DNA of 34,145 nucleotides from CBDTYW01 sp965364735 (GCA_965364735.1 CBDTYW010000008.1:1-34145), one strand, 5' to 3'; positions 7,606-16,612 are shown, counted from the first letter of the stretch. Translations and numbers: made by a program. The notes: a model not told the origin generated them from the letters alone.

Positions 7606-8778
7606 GTGCCGGAGGTCTGGGCTGGTCGTGCTGACGAGCTGGCTGACTGGGATCGCAAGCTCAGGCCGCGACGTCGCCAAGGGCTCTACGAGCGCGGCCG
7701 CATGCTGCTCGGTCCGCCCGGCGTCGGCAAGTCCGTGCTGGCCAACCGCATCGCGGAGACCGCCCGGGCTGCCGGCGACATCGTGCTGCCGAACGTCCGC
7801 GTCGCCGACGACAGCGACGCGATCGCGCTCGTTGCGCGAGCCCTGACCACGACGGTCGACGACCTGCTGCCCCTGTCCTCGCTCGGCCGGAAGGCGCAGG
7901 ACCTGGTCGGGAGGGTCCGTCGGCTCTCGCAGCCGCTCGTCGGGGGCATCGACATCGCACCTGCCGCCGAGCCCAACCCGTACCTGGCCATCGGCGAGCT
8001 GCTCAGCGAGCTCGGCCGCGTCGCCTGGCCAGATCGCGTGGTCGTCGTACGGATCGACGAGCTGCAGAACGCCAGCCCGACGGACCTCTCGCAGCTCCTC
8101 ACCGTGCTCAGCGACGTCCTCGCCGAAGAGCACGCGATCACGGACGCAGCCGGAACCCCGCACACGGCCTTGCTCCCCGTCGCGGTCATCCTGTCCGGCC
8201 TCCCCGAGCTGACCGATGCGGCGGAAGCCGTCCGCGCCACGTTCGCGAGACGCTTCGATGTGGTGCACCTCGGACCGCTGACGCACGACGAGATCCGCGA
8301 AGCGCTCGCCAGCTTCGTCACCGGCTGGGACCTGTTCGGACCCGACGGCCCACGAACGGTCTCCATGGAGGCCGGCGCGATCGACCGGATCATCGAGGGC
8401 GCGGGCGGCGACCCGTACCTCTTCCAGCTCATCGGCGAAGCCGCCTGGAACGTCGGTACGGGCGAGCTGATCACCGACGCCGAAGCCCGGACCGCGGTGA
8501 AGCTGACAGCGCGAACTGCACGCGAGCACGTCGAGCGGATCGTCGAGCGACTCCCCGCGGCCGAGCGCGAGGTTCTTGACGCCATCATCGCGCTGGCCCC
8601 CGATGAGCGGACCGCCACGCGCGTCGCCCGCTCGCTCGACCGTCAGCAGAGCCAGATCGCCCCCGTGCTCCGCCGACTCGACATCGACCGCCAGATCATC
8701 CGGCGCGGCTCACCGATCGCCGTGATGTCGACCGCCGTCGAGGGCCTGCTTGCCGGCACGTGGCCACCTTCCGGCTGA
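7606..8778 (+). CDS. AAA/P-loop ATPase (orphan ATP-binding protein)
   Basis: 390 residues counted from the GTG at 7606. Walker A is GPPGVGKS (36-43); Walker B is VVVRIDELQ (about 146-153). The C-terminal part looks like helical lid and winged-helix segments (ATRVARSLDRQQSQIAPVLRRL). Proteins of this kind usually begin with an N-P-F-x-P-G motif. Here NNPFVPGSDR is encoded in frame directly upstream (about 7576-7605) with no ATG, GTG or TTG before the in-frame stop at 7492, so the true start may be a rare CTG (7573) or another non-standard codon. No partner reveals its role. It could be a regulatory or defence-type ATPase, but no effector domain is visible. Confidence 0.75.
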   Translation: MPEVWAGRADELADWDRKLRPRRRQGLYERGRMLLGPPGVGKSVLANRIAETARAAGDIVLPNVRVADDSDAIALVARALTTTVDDLLPLSSLGRKAQDLVGRVRRLSQPLVGGIDIAPAAEPNPYLAIGELLSELGRVAWPDRVVVVRIDELQNASPTDLSQLLTVLSDVLAEEHAITDAAGTPHTALLPVAVILSGLPELTDAAEAVRATFARRFDVVHLGPLTHDEIREALASFVTGWDLFGPDGPRTVSMEAGAIDRIIEGAGGDPYLFQLIGEAAWNVGTGELITDAEARTAVKLTARTAREHVERIVERLPAAEREVLDAIIALAPDERTATRVARSLDRQQSQIAPVLRRLDIDRQIIRRGSPIAVMSTAVEGLLAGTWPPSG

Positions 8779-8841
8779 CCGTGCCCGTCTGCGGTGTACT
8801 TGGGCCAAGATGCCCTCTCAACCAACAGCGGAGCCCGGAAG

Positions 8842-9306
8842 ATGACCGTCACGTTTCCCGACCTGAGCAGCCGCGACCTCAACCGTCGTGACGTCCGCCT
8901 GCCCCAGGACTTCACCTCGGCCGTGACGCTGCTCGCCATCGCGTGGGTTCGACAGGACCAGCGCGCCGTCGACACCTGGCTGCCCACGTTCGCGGCGATC
9001 GAGGCCGAGCACGACGACGTCGACCACGTCGAGCTGCCGGTCGTGGGCGACATGGGACGGGTCCGCCGCACGATGCTCGACAACGTCATGCGGGGCGGGA
9101 TCACCGATCCCAGCACGCGGGCCCGGACGATCACGCTGTACGTCGACACGGCCGCGTTCCGGTCAGCGCTGGAGATCGAGGACCCGGACCAGATCGTCGT
9201 GATGGCGCTCGACGCGAATCACGTGGTGCGGTGGCGGCACGCCGGAGCCTGCACGCCCGAGGCCGCGACCAGCCTCCGCGAGGCCGTCGCCGAGATGCTC
9301 ATCTGA
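8842..9306 (+). CDS. Thioredoxin-fold protein without CxxC (ATP10/AhpC-like), unknown role
   Basis: A 154-residue protein. The ATG at 8842 is preferred over a GTG at 8794 because GGAG lies 9 nt upstream and the conserved-looking part begins VTFPDLSSRDLNRRDVRLP. The order of strands and helices (AVTLLAIAWVRQDQRAVDTW, TITLYVDTAAFRSAL, QIVVMALDANHVVRWRHAG) resembles peroxiredoxin-like or ATP10-like domains. There is no redox CxxC; the only Cys is near the C-terminus (GACTPE). A thiol-redox role is therefore unlikely. It follows the ATPase by 63 bp and converges with the macro-domain gene, with 16 bp between stops. Confidence 0.6.
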   Translation: MTVTFPDLSSRDLNRRDVRLPQDFTSAVTLLAIAWVRQDQRAVDTWLPTFAAIEAEHDDVDHVELPVVGDMGRVRRTMLDNVMRGGITDPSTRARTITLYVDTAAFRSALEIEDPDQIVVMALDANHVVRWRHAGACTPEAATSLREAVAEMLI

Positions 9307-9322
9307 TCACGAGCCGTCGCGC

Positions 9323-10249
9323 TCAGTCGCCCAGGGCGGCGAGGAGCGCGGCGGCGGCGTCGGCGTCGACGTGCTCGGCGATGTGGCTGATGCGGCCCTC
9401 GGTGATGGTGACCTGCCACCGCGCCGGGACCGCGATCGGGCCGTCAGCCGACGTCGTGGCGCACGTGACCGCCGTCATCTGGAAGCCCTCGGCGTCGGCG
9501 GTGACGACGACGTCGCGGTGTTCGAGGTCCGGGAGCACCTCGCGCAGGCGCGCACCGGACGGAGGCTCGTGCAGCGTGATGGTGGTGTCGGTGGTCGATC
9601 TCCACACGGTGACGGCATCGGCGTACAGCCAGTCGGGTGCACGGTGGAAGGACTGGAACGCATCGGCGTAGACCGCTCCCAGCACACGGTGAGCAGTGGT
9701 GCGCCAGCCTCCGTCCGGGGGTTGGCGCCCGGCGTCGAGGACGAGGCTCCGGGCGATCGCCCGGAGCCAGCGCTGCGCCATGTCCTCGTCGAAGGCCACG
9801 AGAAGGATCTCGGCCACGTCGGTCGCCGAGGCGCGGATCGCCGCGACCGAGATCTCCGCCGCGACGTCCTTGGGGACCCCGTAGACGCCGGTCGAGATCG
9901 CCGGGAAGGCGACGGACCGCGCGCCGATCTCGTCGGCGACCTCGAGGCATCGACGGTGGCTGCTCGCGAGGAGCGCCCGCTCGTCCTGCGCCCCGCCGTT
10001 CCAGACGGGCCCGACGGTGTGGATCACCCATCGAGCGGGCAGCGCGTGTCCACCGCTCGGCTTCGCGTCACCGGTCTCGCACCCGCCGAGGCGTCGGCAC
10101 TCCGCCAGGAGCCCCGGTCCGGCGGCGCGATGGATCGCCCCGTCCACCCCACCGCCGCCGAGCAGCGAGGTGTTGGCCGCGTTGACGATCGCATCGACCT
10201 CCAGGGTCGTGATGTCCGCGACGACGACGTCGATCCGCAGGGCCGTCAC
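9323..10249 (-). CDS. Macro domain fused to a SnoaL/NTF2-like domain
   Basis: A 308-residue protein. The GTG start (10249) overlaps the stop of the aldehyde dehydrogenase gene as GTGA, which fixes the start. Residues 1 to ~170 are a macro domain: NAANTSLLGGGGVDGAIH, then PARWVIHTVGPVW and FPAISTGVYGVP. Macro domains bind or hydrolyse ADP-ribose derivatives such as O-acetyl-ADP-ribose or ADP-ribosylated proteins. Residues ~185-308 look like a SnoaL/NTF2-like alpha+beta cone (VYADAFQSFHRAPDWLYADAVTVW and later ISHIAEHVDADAAAALLAAL). I do not recall this two-domain order as a common one. The function of the pair is unknown, and coupling to an aldehyde dehydrogenase may be fortuitous. Confidence 0.78.
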   Translation of the reverse strand: MTALRIDVVVADITTLEVDAIVNAANTSLLGGGGVDGAIHRAAGPGLLAECRRLGGCETGDAKPSGGHALPARWVIHTVGPVWNGGAQDERALLASSHRRCLEVADEIGARSVAFPAISTGVYGVPKDVAAEISVAAIRASATDVAEILLVAFDEDMAQRWLRAIARSLVLDAGRQPPDGGWRTTAHRVLGAVYADAFQSFHRAPDWLYADAVTVWRSTTDTTITLHEPPSGARLREVLPDLEHRDVVVTADAEGFQMTAVTCATTSADGPIAVPARWQVTITEGRISHIAEHVDADAAAALLAALGD

Positions 10250-11763
10250 TGCCCGGGCTCCGAGGTCCCGGGATACGCGCTGCCGGACCCGCCGACCGCC
10301 CCGGGGCGAAAGGCCGCCGGCAGGTTGATGCTGTGCGTCTGGAGGTAGGCCGACACCCCGGCGTCGGCGTACTCGCGCCCGTAGCCGGACTGGCGCCAGC
10401 CGCCGAACGGGGCGTCGAGCGACATGCCGGTGCGGTTGTGGGTGTTGATGAACGTCACCCCGCACTGCAGCCGTCGGGCGACCTCGAAGGCGCGCTCCTC
10501 GTCGGCCGACCAGACGCTCGACCCGAGGCCGACGTCGGAGCTGTTGGCGCGGCTGACGACCTCGTCGACGTCGTCGAACGGCAGGATCGCGATGATCGGG
10601 CCGAACTGCTCCTCACGGACGATCGGGGCGCTGTCGACGATGTTCGTGACGAGCGTCGGCCGGACGAACCAGCCCGCGTCGAAGGTCGCCTGATCGGCGA
10701 TGGTGCCGAGCGGGGTGACGGTCGCATGCCGAGCACGGGCGTCGGCCAGCATCGCGTTGACGCCGTCGCGTTGCTCGGGCGTCGCCACCGGACCGAGGTT
10801 GACGCGTTCGTCGCGCGGGTCGCCGACGACAAGATGTTCGGCGGCAAGCGCGACGTAGCGGGCAACGAACTCGTCGATGCGCGAACGATGGACGTAGACG
10901 CGCTTGGCCGCCATGCACACCTGGCCGGAGGTGAGGAACGTCGCCATCATCGCCCGCAGGATCGCGGCGTCGTCCAGTTCGGCGTCGTCGAGGATGATCA
11001 TCGGGTCGTTGCCGCCGAGCTCCAGGATCACCGGCACGATGCGCTCGGCTGCGACCGCGGCGATACGCGCGCCGGTCGGGATGCCGCCGGTGAACCCGAT
11101 CTTGCGGATGCGTCGATCGGTCGTGAGCGCGCGCCCTGCCTCGGCCCCGCCATGGACGACGTTCAGCACGCCGTCCGGGAGCCCGGAGGCCATCAGCCCG
11201 AGCACCCGCGTCACGGCGAGCGGCGCGAGCGGCGAGGGCTTGAGCACCATCGTGTTGCCCGTGACGAGCGCCGGCGCGACCTTCAGCATGGCGAGGATGA
11301 TCGGGGCGTTCCACGGCGTCACGGCGGCGACGGGCCCGTACGGCTCCTTGTGGATCTCGAGCCGTCCACGTTCGTTGTCGATGACCTCGGTGGCGCACAG
11401 CGCCGGCGCCCGCGCGACGAGGTCGGCGAGCACCATGCCGGAGAACGCGATCTCGCCCCGACCGTCCGGCAGCGCCTTGCCCATCTCCCGGGTCATCACC
11501 AACCCGAGCGCCTCGATCTCGGGAACGACCCGCTCCCAGGCGGCGAGCATCAGCGCGGCACGGTCTTCGACCGCCCGTGCCGCCCACGGCCCGAAGGCCC
11601 GGTCAGCGGCGTCGACCGCGAGCCCGACCTCAAGCGCCGACGCCTCCGCGACCCGCCCGACGATCTCCGTCGGCACCGACGGATTGCGTCGCTCGATCCA
11701 CCGCCCCGTCGTCACGTTGACGCCACCGTCGATGACGAGCCCCAGCTCGATCACGTCGTCCAT
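10246..11763 (-). CDS. NAD(P)-dependent aldehyde dehydrogenase
   Basis: A 505-residue ALDH-superfamily enzyme oxidising an aldehyde to the acid in the cytoplasm. Visible are the cofactor-binding segment TPWNAPII and KPSPLAP, the catalytic Glu in ILELGGN (about residue 248) and the nucleophile Cys283 in SGQVCMAAKR. The C-terminal phrase PFGGWRQSGYGRE is typical of the family. The C-terminal ~20 residues (PGAVGGSGSAYPGTSEPGQ) form a loose Gly/Ser/Pro tail. It is transcribed with the macro-domain gene (4-bp overlap). The upstream region holds inverted CCGGTT elements. Whether it serves the tetrapyrrole-like cluster is unclear, because the operator found elsewhere is absent here. Confidence 0.9.
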   Translation of the reverse strand: MDDVIELGLVIDGGVNVTTGRWIERRNPSVPTEIVGRVAEASALEVGLAVDAADRAFGPWAARAVEDRAALMLAAWERVVPEIEALGLVMTREMGKALPDGRGEIAFSGMVLADLVARAPALCATEVIDNERGRLEIHKEPYGPVAAVTPWNAPIILAMLKVAPALVTGNTMVLKPSPLAPLAVTRVLGLMASGLPDGVLNVVHGGAEAGRALTTDRRIRKIGFTGGIPTGARIAAVAAERIVPVILELGGNDPMIILDDAELDDAAILRAMMATFLTSGQVCMAAKRVYVHRSRIDEFVARYVALAAEHLVVGDPRDERVNLGPVATPEQRDGVNAMLADARARHATVTPLGTIADQATFDAGWFVRPTLVTNIVDSAPIVREEQFGPIIAILPFDDVDEVVSRANSSDVGLGSSVWSADEERAFEVARRLQCGVTFINTHNRTGMSLDAPFGGWRQSGYGREYADAGVSAYLQTHSINLPAAFRPGAVGGSGSAYPGTSEPGQ

Positions 11764-11930
11764 GTCCGCCCCGCTCCGTCCCGCAGCCGTCGTCCGAGGC
11801 TACTCAGCCGCCCCGCGCGCCGATGGCACCCGGCCTCCAACGCAACCGGCCGGTTTGCCACCCACATACGGGGCGCGGCGCGACCGGTTGCGCTGGCGAC
11901 CACGGCGAGCGAGACCAGCGAGACGAGCGA
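11764..11930. promoter_or_regulatory. Intergenic region with nested CCGGTT inverted repeats
   Basis: This is the 167-bp upstream region of the aldehyde dehydrogenase. It contains CCAACGCAACCGG (11837-11849) and its near-perfect inverted partner CCGGTTGCGCTGG (11884-11896; 12 of 13 match). The left arm overlaps a perfect 12-bp palindrome AACCGGCCGGTT (11844-11855). This is a plausible operator pair for a local regulator. No clear promoter boxes were found. Confidence 0.4.
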
Positions 11931-13190
11931 TCATTCGTCCGTCACGTCTGAGCCCGGACTCCACAACGACGGGATCGGGCATGCCCACAGGCGATCGCCG
12001 AGATCGTGCGCAAGCGATCCTGCATGGAGGACGACGCCGGCGACGAAGCGATCGCCGAGCTCGTCGCGCAGCCAGGCCAGATGCCGTGCGTCGCCCGTCG
12101 TCGCGTGGTCGGCGGCCTTCACCTCGACCCCGATGATGCGGCCGTCGGGGCGCTCGATGACGAGATCGACCTCGCGAGCTCCCTTGTCGGTCCGGAGGTG
12201 GTGCAGCGTCGGGACCGTCGGGAGGACCGCGAGCTGCGCACGGATCTCCGCGGCCACGAACGACTGGACCATCCCGCCGAGCATCGGGTCGAGCAGCAGG
12301 CCCGCGACGTCACGCCCGAGCAGCCTCGCGCCGAGCGCTGGCACCGAGAGCTGCCACTGCGGAGACTTCGTCAGCCGCTTGATGGCGTTGCTCGACCAGG
12401 CAGGGACGGCGTGGATCACCCACAGGTCCGACAAGATCGCGAGCCACGAGGTCAGCGTGCGCGCGTTGACGTCGGCGGCCTGACGCAACGTCTCCTTGGC
12501 GACTGCCGATCCGGCCGTGGCCGTCAGCGCCGCGAGCAGACGACGAAGGCCCGCGATGTCGCGCACCTCGCCGGCCATCGACACGTCCCGGGTCAGCAGG
12601 TTGCGGAGGTAGGCGTCGTGGTAGATCGCCGCCTGTTCCTCCGTCACGTCCGGGCGGGCGAGCACGTCGGGGAACCCGCCGAGCAGCAACCTGTCGAGGA
12701 TGGCTCCCAGCCCTTCGCTCGACGTCACCAGCGGAGGCGCGCCGACGAGCAGCCCATCGAGGAACGACGTCCCGGTCTCCTCGACCTCGGCCTGCGCGAT
12801 CGGATGGAGATCGAGCACGCCGAGACGGCCCGTCCCCGGCCACACGAGACCTGCACGCTCCACGCGCACGCTTCCTGTCAGCAGGAACTGCCCGTTGCCC
12901 GATCGCCCGTCGACGATCCGCTTGACGGCTCCGAGGACGCCGGGATGGGCCTGCCATTCGTCGAGCAGCACCGGCGCTTCGAGTCGCCGCAGCACCGCGT
13001 CGGGGTTGTCGGCAAGGATCGCGTGCTCCGGCGCATCGACCCGGACGATCGTCGCCGCCCGCTCGGTCGCGAGCGTGGTCTTGCCGATGGCCCGAGGCCC
13101 CGCGACCAAGACCGCGGGCAGCGCCCCGAGCAGCCCGTCCAGTCGCGAAGACGCGAGGCGCGGGATCCTGCGATCGATCGGTGCGTTCAC
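11931..13190 (-). CDS. AAA_14/DUF4143-family ATPase
   Basis: A 419-residue protein starting at a GTG (13190) with AGGAGG 5 nt upstream. Walker A is GPRAIGKTT (31-39), and LLDEWQ is the Walker-B-like motif. FLLTGSVRVE follows in the sensor region. The C-terminal half carries the DUF4143 nuclease-like region, with GAREVDLVIERPDGRIIGVEVKAA showing a D-x(n)-E-V-K pattern of the restriction-endonuclease fold. Such proteins are widespread, often solitary and of unknown function; some behave like toxin or defence genes. The gene stands alone with its own AT-richer promoter region and shows no link to the catabolic genes. Confidence 0.85.
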   Translation of the reverse strand: MNAPIDRRIPRLASSRLDGLLGALPAVLVAGPRAIGKTTLATERAATIVRVDAPEHAILADNPDAVLRRLEAPVLLDEWQAHPGVLGAVKRIVDGRSGNGQFLLTGSVRVERAGLVWPGTGRLGVLDLHPIAQAEVEETGTSFLDGLLVGAPPLVTSSEGLGAILDRLLLGGFPDVLARPDVTEEQAAIYHDAYLRNLLTRDVSMAGEVRDIAGLRRLLAALTATAGSAVAKETLRQAADVNARTLTSWLAILSDLWVIHAVPAWSSNAIKRLTKSPQWQLSVPALGARLLGRDVAGLLLDPMLGGMVQSFVAAEIRAQLAVLPTVPTLHHLRTDKGAREVDLVIERPDGRIIGVEVKAADHATTGDARHLAWLRDELGDRFVAGVVLHAGSLAHDLGDRLWACPIPSLWSPGSDVTDE

Positions 13191-13294
13191 GGGATCCTCC
13201 TCGGGACGTCCGCCCACGACGAGGCTACTACATGATTTCAGACACCACTACTGCATCTTTTCGGAAGTCTCGGGTACATGTTTCCCGATGCCTC
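13191..13294 (-). promoter_or_regulatory. AT-richer upstream region of the DUF4143 gene
   Basis: This 104-bp gap is markedly richer in A+T than its surroundings (around 13225-13270), as expected of a promoter or of recently acquired DNA. It contains the imperfect inverted repeat CGGGTACATGTTTCCCG (13271-13287), which could serve as an operator or as a weak terminator of the FAD monooxygenase operon. No T-tract follows it. Confidence 0.3.
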
Positions 13295-14494
13295 TCATCC
13301 CGGCTCGAGCCAGCAGGTGGCGCGGGCAGACGGAAGCATGGTCGCGCCCAGCAGGTACTCGGCGGCGAGCGCCGGGTCGGCGGCGGTGGCGCGGAGGTGG
13401 TCCTGACGCTCGGCGCGCTTGGCCGGGTCGGTCTCGGACAGCTCGGCGAGGTTGCGGCGGGAGGCTCGATCGACGACCTCGAGCGCGACGTCACGTCGCA
13501 GACGCGCGTAGTCGTCGAGCAGCGAGTCCGGACCGGTGCCGTCGATGACGAGGGCGAGCCGCTTGCAGAGCGCGAAGGCGTCCTGGATCCCGGAGTTCAT
13601 CCCCATCCCGCCGAGCGGGTTGTTGAGGTGTGCAGCGTCGCCGGCGAGCAGCACCCGACCGTGGCGGAATGTCGACGCGACCCGCTGGTGGATCCGGTAC
13701 GCGGACGAGCCGAGGACGTCGAGGTCGTGGCCGGGATCGTGCAGCGACTTCAGGCGCTGCTGGATGCGCCCGCGTCCCGCCTCGGTCGCATCGTCGAACG
13801 CGTCGAGGTCGTCGCCCTCGACGGGGAACAGGACGCGCCAGTGGTCGGGCGTGCGGAGCAGGACGACCCACTCGTCGGGGTCGGAGATGTAGTTGACGAA
13901 GGCGAGCCCCTCGAACACGTCCTCGTAGGCGAAAGGCGTCGAGACGACGAGGAACCGCTGGTCGTAGGTCAGCCCTTCGAACTCGACGGGCAACGACTTG
14001 CGGACCATCGAGGATGCGCCGTCAGCGCCGATCGCCCAGTCGCCGGTGAACGTCTCGCCACCCTCGATCTCGACGGTGACCGCGAGGTCGGTCTGCGTCG
14101 TGGAGACCACGCGCTTGCCGGTCAACAACGTCGCGTTCGGCTCGTCCGCGAGCAGCTCCGCCATGAGCGTGCAGAACTTGTCCTGCTCGAGCTGGATGCG
14201 GAACGGGTAGCGCGTCTGGTCGGAGAGGACCTCGAGGTCGAACTCGGCGACGAGCCCGTCGCGGCGGTCGCGGTGCTGGAACGTCGCCGCGCGCAGACCC
14301 CGCTCGATCACCAGCGCCGTGACGCCGAGCTCGTCGAGGAGCTCGAGCGTCGGCGGGTGGAACGTCGATGCGCGCGACGCAGAGCCGGGTCCGTCCGACG
14401 CCTCTATCACCGTGACGGTGACACCCCGCCGTGCGAGGAACAGCGCGGAGACGAGGCCGACCGGGCCGGCTCCGGCGATGACGACGCTGGACAT
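13295..14494 (-). CDS. FAD-dependent aromatic-ring-type monooxygenase (PHBH fold)
   Basis: A 399-residue group A flavoprotein monooxygenase. The ATG at 14494 has GGGAG 6 nt upstream and starts directly at the Rossmann strand. Motifs are GAGPVGL (8-14, ADP of FAD), GADGASSMVRKSL (the DG motif that binds FAD and NAD(P)H) and LLAGDAAHLNNPLGGMGMN (GD motif at the FAD ribityl chain). Relatives hydroxylate hydroxylated aromatics or N-heterocycles such as 3-hydroxyphenylpropionate, 6-hydroxynicotinate and 2-methyl-3-hydroxypyridine-carboxylate using NAD(P)H and O2. It is the last gene of the CaiB/AMDase-like operon (25 bp after the previous stop). A pyrrole, pyrrolinone or pyridine substrate fits the neighbouring amidase-type genes, but the sequence does not decide it. 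Confidence 0.88.
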   Translation of the reverse strand: MSSVVIAGAGPVGLVSALFLARRGVTVTVIEASDGPGSASRASTFHPPTLELLDELGVTALVIERGLRAATFQHRDRRDGLVAEFDLEVLSDQTRYPFRIQLEQDKFCTLMAELLADEPNATLLTGKRVVSTTQTDLAVTVEIEGGETFTGDWAIGADGASSMVRKSLPVEFEGLTYDQRFLVVSTPFAYEDVFEGLAFVNYISDPDEWVVLLRTPDHWRVLFPVEGDDLDAFDDATEAGRGRIQQRLKSLHDPGHDLDVLGSSAYRIHQRVASTFRHGRVLLAGDAAHLNNPLGGMGMNSGIQDAFALCKRLALVIDGTGPDSLLDDYARLRRDVALEVVDRASRRNLAELSETDPAKRAERQDHLRATAADPALAAEYLLGATMLPSARATCWLEPG

Positions 14495-14519
14495 GGAGTG
14501 CTCCCTTGATGGTGGCGCG

Positions 14520-15347
14520 TCAGTGCTCGCGCAGCAGGCGGGTTGCGTCGTCGATCGTGTCGTCGATGCCGAGGTGACGCAGCGCATGCCACAGCGTGGC
14601 GGCGTTGATGGCGATGACGGGCTTGCCGAGGCGGTGCTCGAGCGTGTCAGCCAGCTCGATGAACTTCAGGTTCGTGCCGACCTGCACGATCGCGTCGACG
14701 TCCCCGCCCTCGAGCACGCGGACGACGTCGAGCAGCTGGTCATCGCCGACCTCGGCGATCGACGTCGCCGTCGGGCAGCGCAGCCCCGTGATCGCGGTCA
14801 CGTGGAAACCGGCCTCGGAGAAGTAGGTCCCGACCTGCTCGTCGGCGATCGGCTGGTACGGCGAGAACACCGCGATCCGCTCCGCACCGAAGGCCTGCAG
14901 CGCTCGACGGGTCGCCGTGGCCCCGGTCGAGACATCGACGCCGGCCTGCTCGCGGATCCGGTCCTCGAACGCGACGTTGCCGGCGAGCCCGCCCCAGAAC
15001 GTCTCCGCCGACATCCCCATCAGCAGGTGGTCGGGCTGGCAGGTCATCGCGTCGCGCACGGCGACGGTGATCGACTCGCGGATCTGGCCGATCAGCGCCT
15101 GGAAGTCCTCGTCGGAGCCCATGGCGGGGTCACCGATGTACATGCGCCCCGCGTGGAACGTGACCCCGTCGACCTGCCGGCCGAGACGGGCGAGGTCGTG
15201 ATCGACGACGGTGTTCGTCGACGGCGCGATCACGCCGATCCGTGCGCGTGGCCCGATGGGACGGCTGACGTCGACGGGGGCGTGCACCCGCTCCACCGAA
15301 ACGCTTGCTTCGGGGGCACGCGTCGGGGCTGGCGGGAACGACCGCAT
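14520..15347 (-). CDS. Arylmalonate decarboxylase/maleate isomerase-like protein lacking the catalytic Cys
   Basis: A 275-residue Asp/Glu racemase-superfamily protein. IGVIAPSTNT (37-46) begins the first domain. LLMGMSAETFWGG (108-120) aligns with the LMGTS loop of arylmalonate decarboxylase, where a Gly replaces the first racemase Cys. The second-Cys position, which is Cys208 in the paralogue at 21414-22196, is Val here (IVQVGTNL, Val223). Both canonical cysteines are therefore missing. The start overlaps the CaiB stop by 1 bp (TGATG). Either it uses other residues (CPTA, Cys191, is conserved in the pair) or it is a non-catalytic partner. The family acts on small di-acids: maleate, hydantoins and malonates. 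Confidence 0.78.
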   Translation of the reverse strand: MRSFPPAPTRAPEASVSVERVHAPVDVSRPIGPRARIGVIAPSTNTVVDHDLARLGRQVDGVTFHAGRMYIGDPAMGSDEDFQALIGQIRESITVAVRDAMTCQPDHLLMGMSAETFWGGLAGNVAFEDRIREQAGVDVSTGATATRRALQAFGAERIAVFSPYQPIADEQVGTYFSEAGFHVTAITGLRCPTATSIAEVGDDQLLDVVRVLEGGDVDAIVQVGTNLKFIELADTLEHRLGKPVIAINAATLWHALRHLGIDDTIDDATRLLREH

Positions 15348-16585
15348 CAGATCGTGCCCGCCGCACGCATCGCGTCCAGGCCGTTGGCGTCGAGACCGAG
15401 CAGCTCCGTCCAGACCTCGTCGTTGTGCTCGCCGAGCGTCGGGCCGACGTGGCGGACGCGGCCCGGAGTCTCGCTCAGCTTCGGCACGACGTTCTGCATC
15501 GGGAAGTCCCCGAACGTCGGGTGCTGCAGCGTGACGATCGCCTCACGTGCGGCGAAGTGCGGATCGGCGAGCATCTCGGGCGCGCGGTAGATCGGCCCGT
15601 GCGGAACGGCGTGCTCGTCGAGCAACGTCCCGAGGTCAGCCGAGGACATCGTCCGCGTCCACGCGGCGATGATCCCGTCGAGCTCCATCTGGTGCGCGCC
15701 GCGGGCGGAGTGCGTGGCGTAGCGCTCGTCGGCGGCGAGGTCGTCGCGGTCCATCGCGGTGGCGAGCCGGGTGAACACGGTGTCCTGGTTCGCGGCGATC
15801 AGGTGCGTGCCGTCGGTCACCGGGTAGGCGTTGGACGGCGCGACGTTCGGCAGGATCGCGCCGGTGCGCTCACGGACATAGCCGCCGATCGCGTACTCGG
15901 GGATCAGCGACTCCATCACGCCGAGGACCGCCTCGTAGAGCGCGGAGTCGACCATCTGCCCGCGGCCGGTCTCGTGACGGGAATGCACGGCGACGAGCGT
16001 GCCGAGCGCGGCGAACGTCGCGGCGAGGGTGTCGCCGATCGAGATGCCGGTGCGGCTCGGGGCGCGGTCCGGCTCGCCGACGACGTGTCGGAGCCCGCCG
16101 AGCGCCTCACCGATCGCGCCGTACCCGGGCTTCGACGAGTAGGGCCCGTCCTGTCCGTAGCCGGTGACGCGCGTGAGGATGAGTCCGGGGTTGGTCTCAC
16201 GCAGGACGTCGTAGCCGAGGTTCCACTTCTCGAGCGTTCCCGGCCGGAAGTTCTCGACGAGGATGTCGGCGGTGTCGATGAGCTCGCGCGCGATGCGCTG
16301 TCCCTCTTCGGTGCGGAGGTTCAGCGTGACCGACTTCTTGCCGCGACCGACGACCGGGAACCAGAGCGACTGACCGTGGGGCTTCTCGCGCCCCCACTCG
16401 CGCATCGGGTCACCGGTGCCGGGCATCTCGATCTTGATGACCTCGGCGCCGAAGTCGGCGAGGAGCTGGCCGCAGAACGGTCCGGCGAGCAGGACGCCCA
16501 TCTCGACGACGCGGAGGTTCGCGAGCGGCATGCCCTCGCGGGCATCGGCGACGGCGCGCGAGAGACGGTCGGGCTCGACGGACAT
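15347..16585 (-). CDS. CaiB/BaiF-family (class III) CoA-transferase
   Basis: A 412-residue protein of normal family length. It has VVEMGVLLAGPFCGQLLADFGAEVIKIE near the start, ENFRPGT at 111-117, and GISIGDTLAA with Asp185, the position of the aspartate that forms the acyl anhydride. These enzymes move CoA from one acid to another (for example succinyl-CoA to itaconate, mesaconate or benzylsuccinate) or racemise 2-methylacyl-CoAs. AGGTGA precedes the ATG. It heads the operon with the AMDase-like protein and the FAD monooxygenase, and diverges from the flavin reductase across a region with overlapping promoters and operator site 3. It is likely to activate a dicarboxylate produced in the pathway. 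Confidence 0.88.
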   Translation of the reverse strand: MSVEPDRLSRAVADAREGMPLANLRVVEMGVLLAGPFCGQLLADFGAEVIKIEMPGTGDPMREWGREKPHGQSLWFPVVGRGKKSVTLNLRTEEGQRIARELIDTADILVENFRPGTLEKWNLGYDVLRETNPGLILTRVTGYGQDGPYSSKPGYGAIGEALGGLRHVVGEPDRAPSRTGISIGDTLAATFAALGTLVAVHSRHETGRGQMVDSALYEAVLGVMESLIPEYAIGGYVRERTGAILPNVAPSNAYPVTDGTHLIAANQDTVFTRLATAMDRDDLAADERYATHSARGAHQMELDGIIAAWTRTMSSADLGTLLDEHAVPHGPIYRAPEMLADPHFAAREAIVTLQHPTFGDFPMQNVVPKLSETPGRVRHVGPTLGEHNDEVWTELLGLDANGLDAMRAAGTI

Positions 16586-16612
16586 GCTTCACCTCGCTGC
16601 GGAAAACCCCAA

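Noticed and set aside
11931..13190. Part of the catabolic pathway
   Set aside because: The DUF4143 ATPase has its own promoter region, no shared operator and a family not tied to metabolism.
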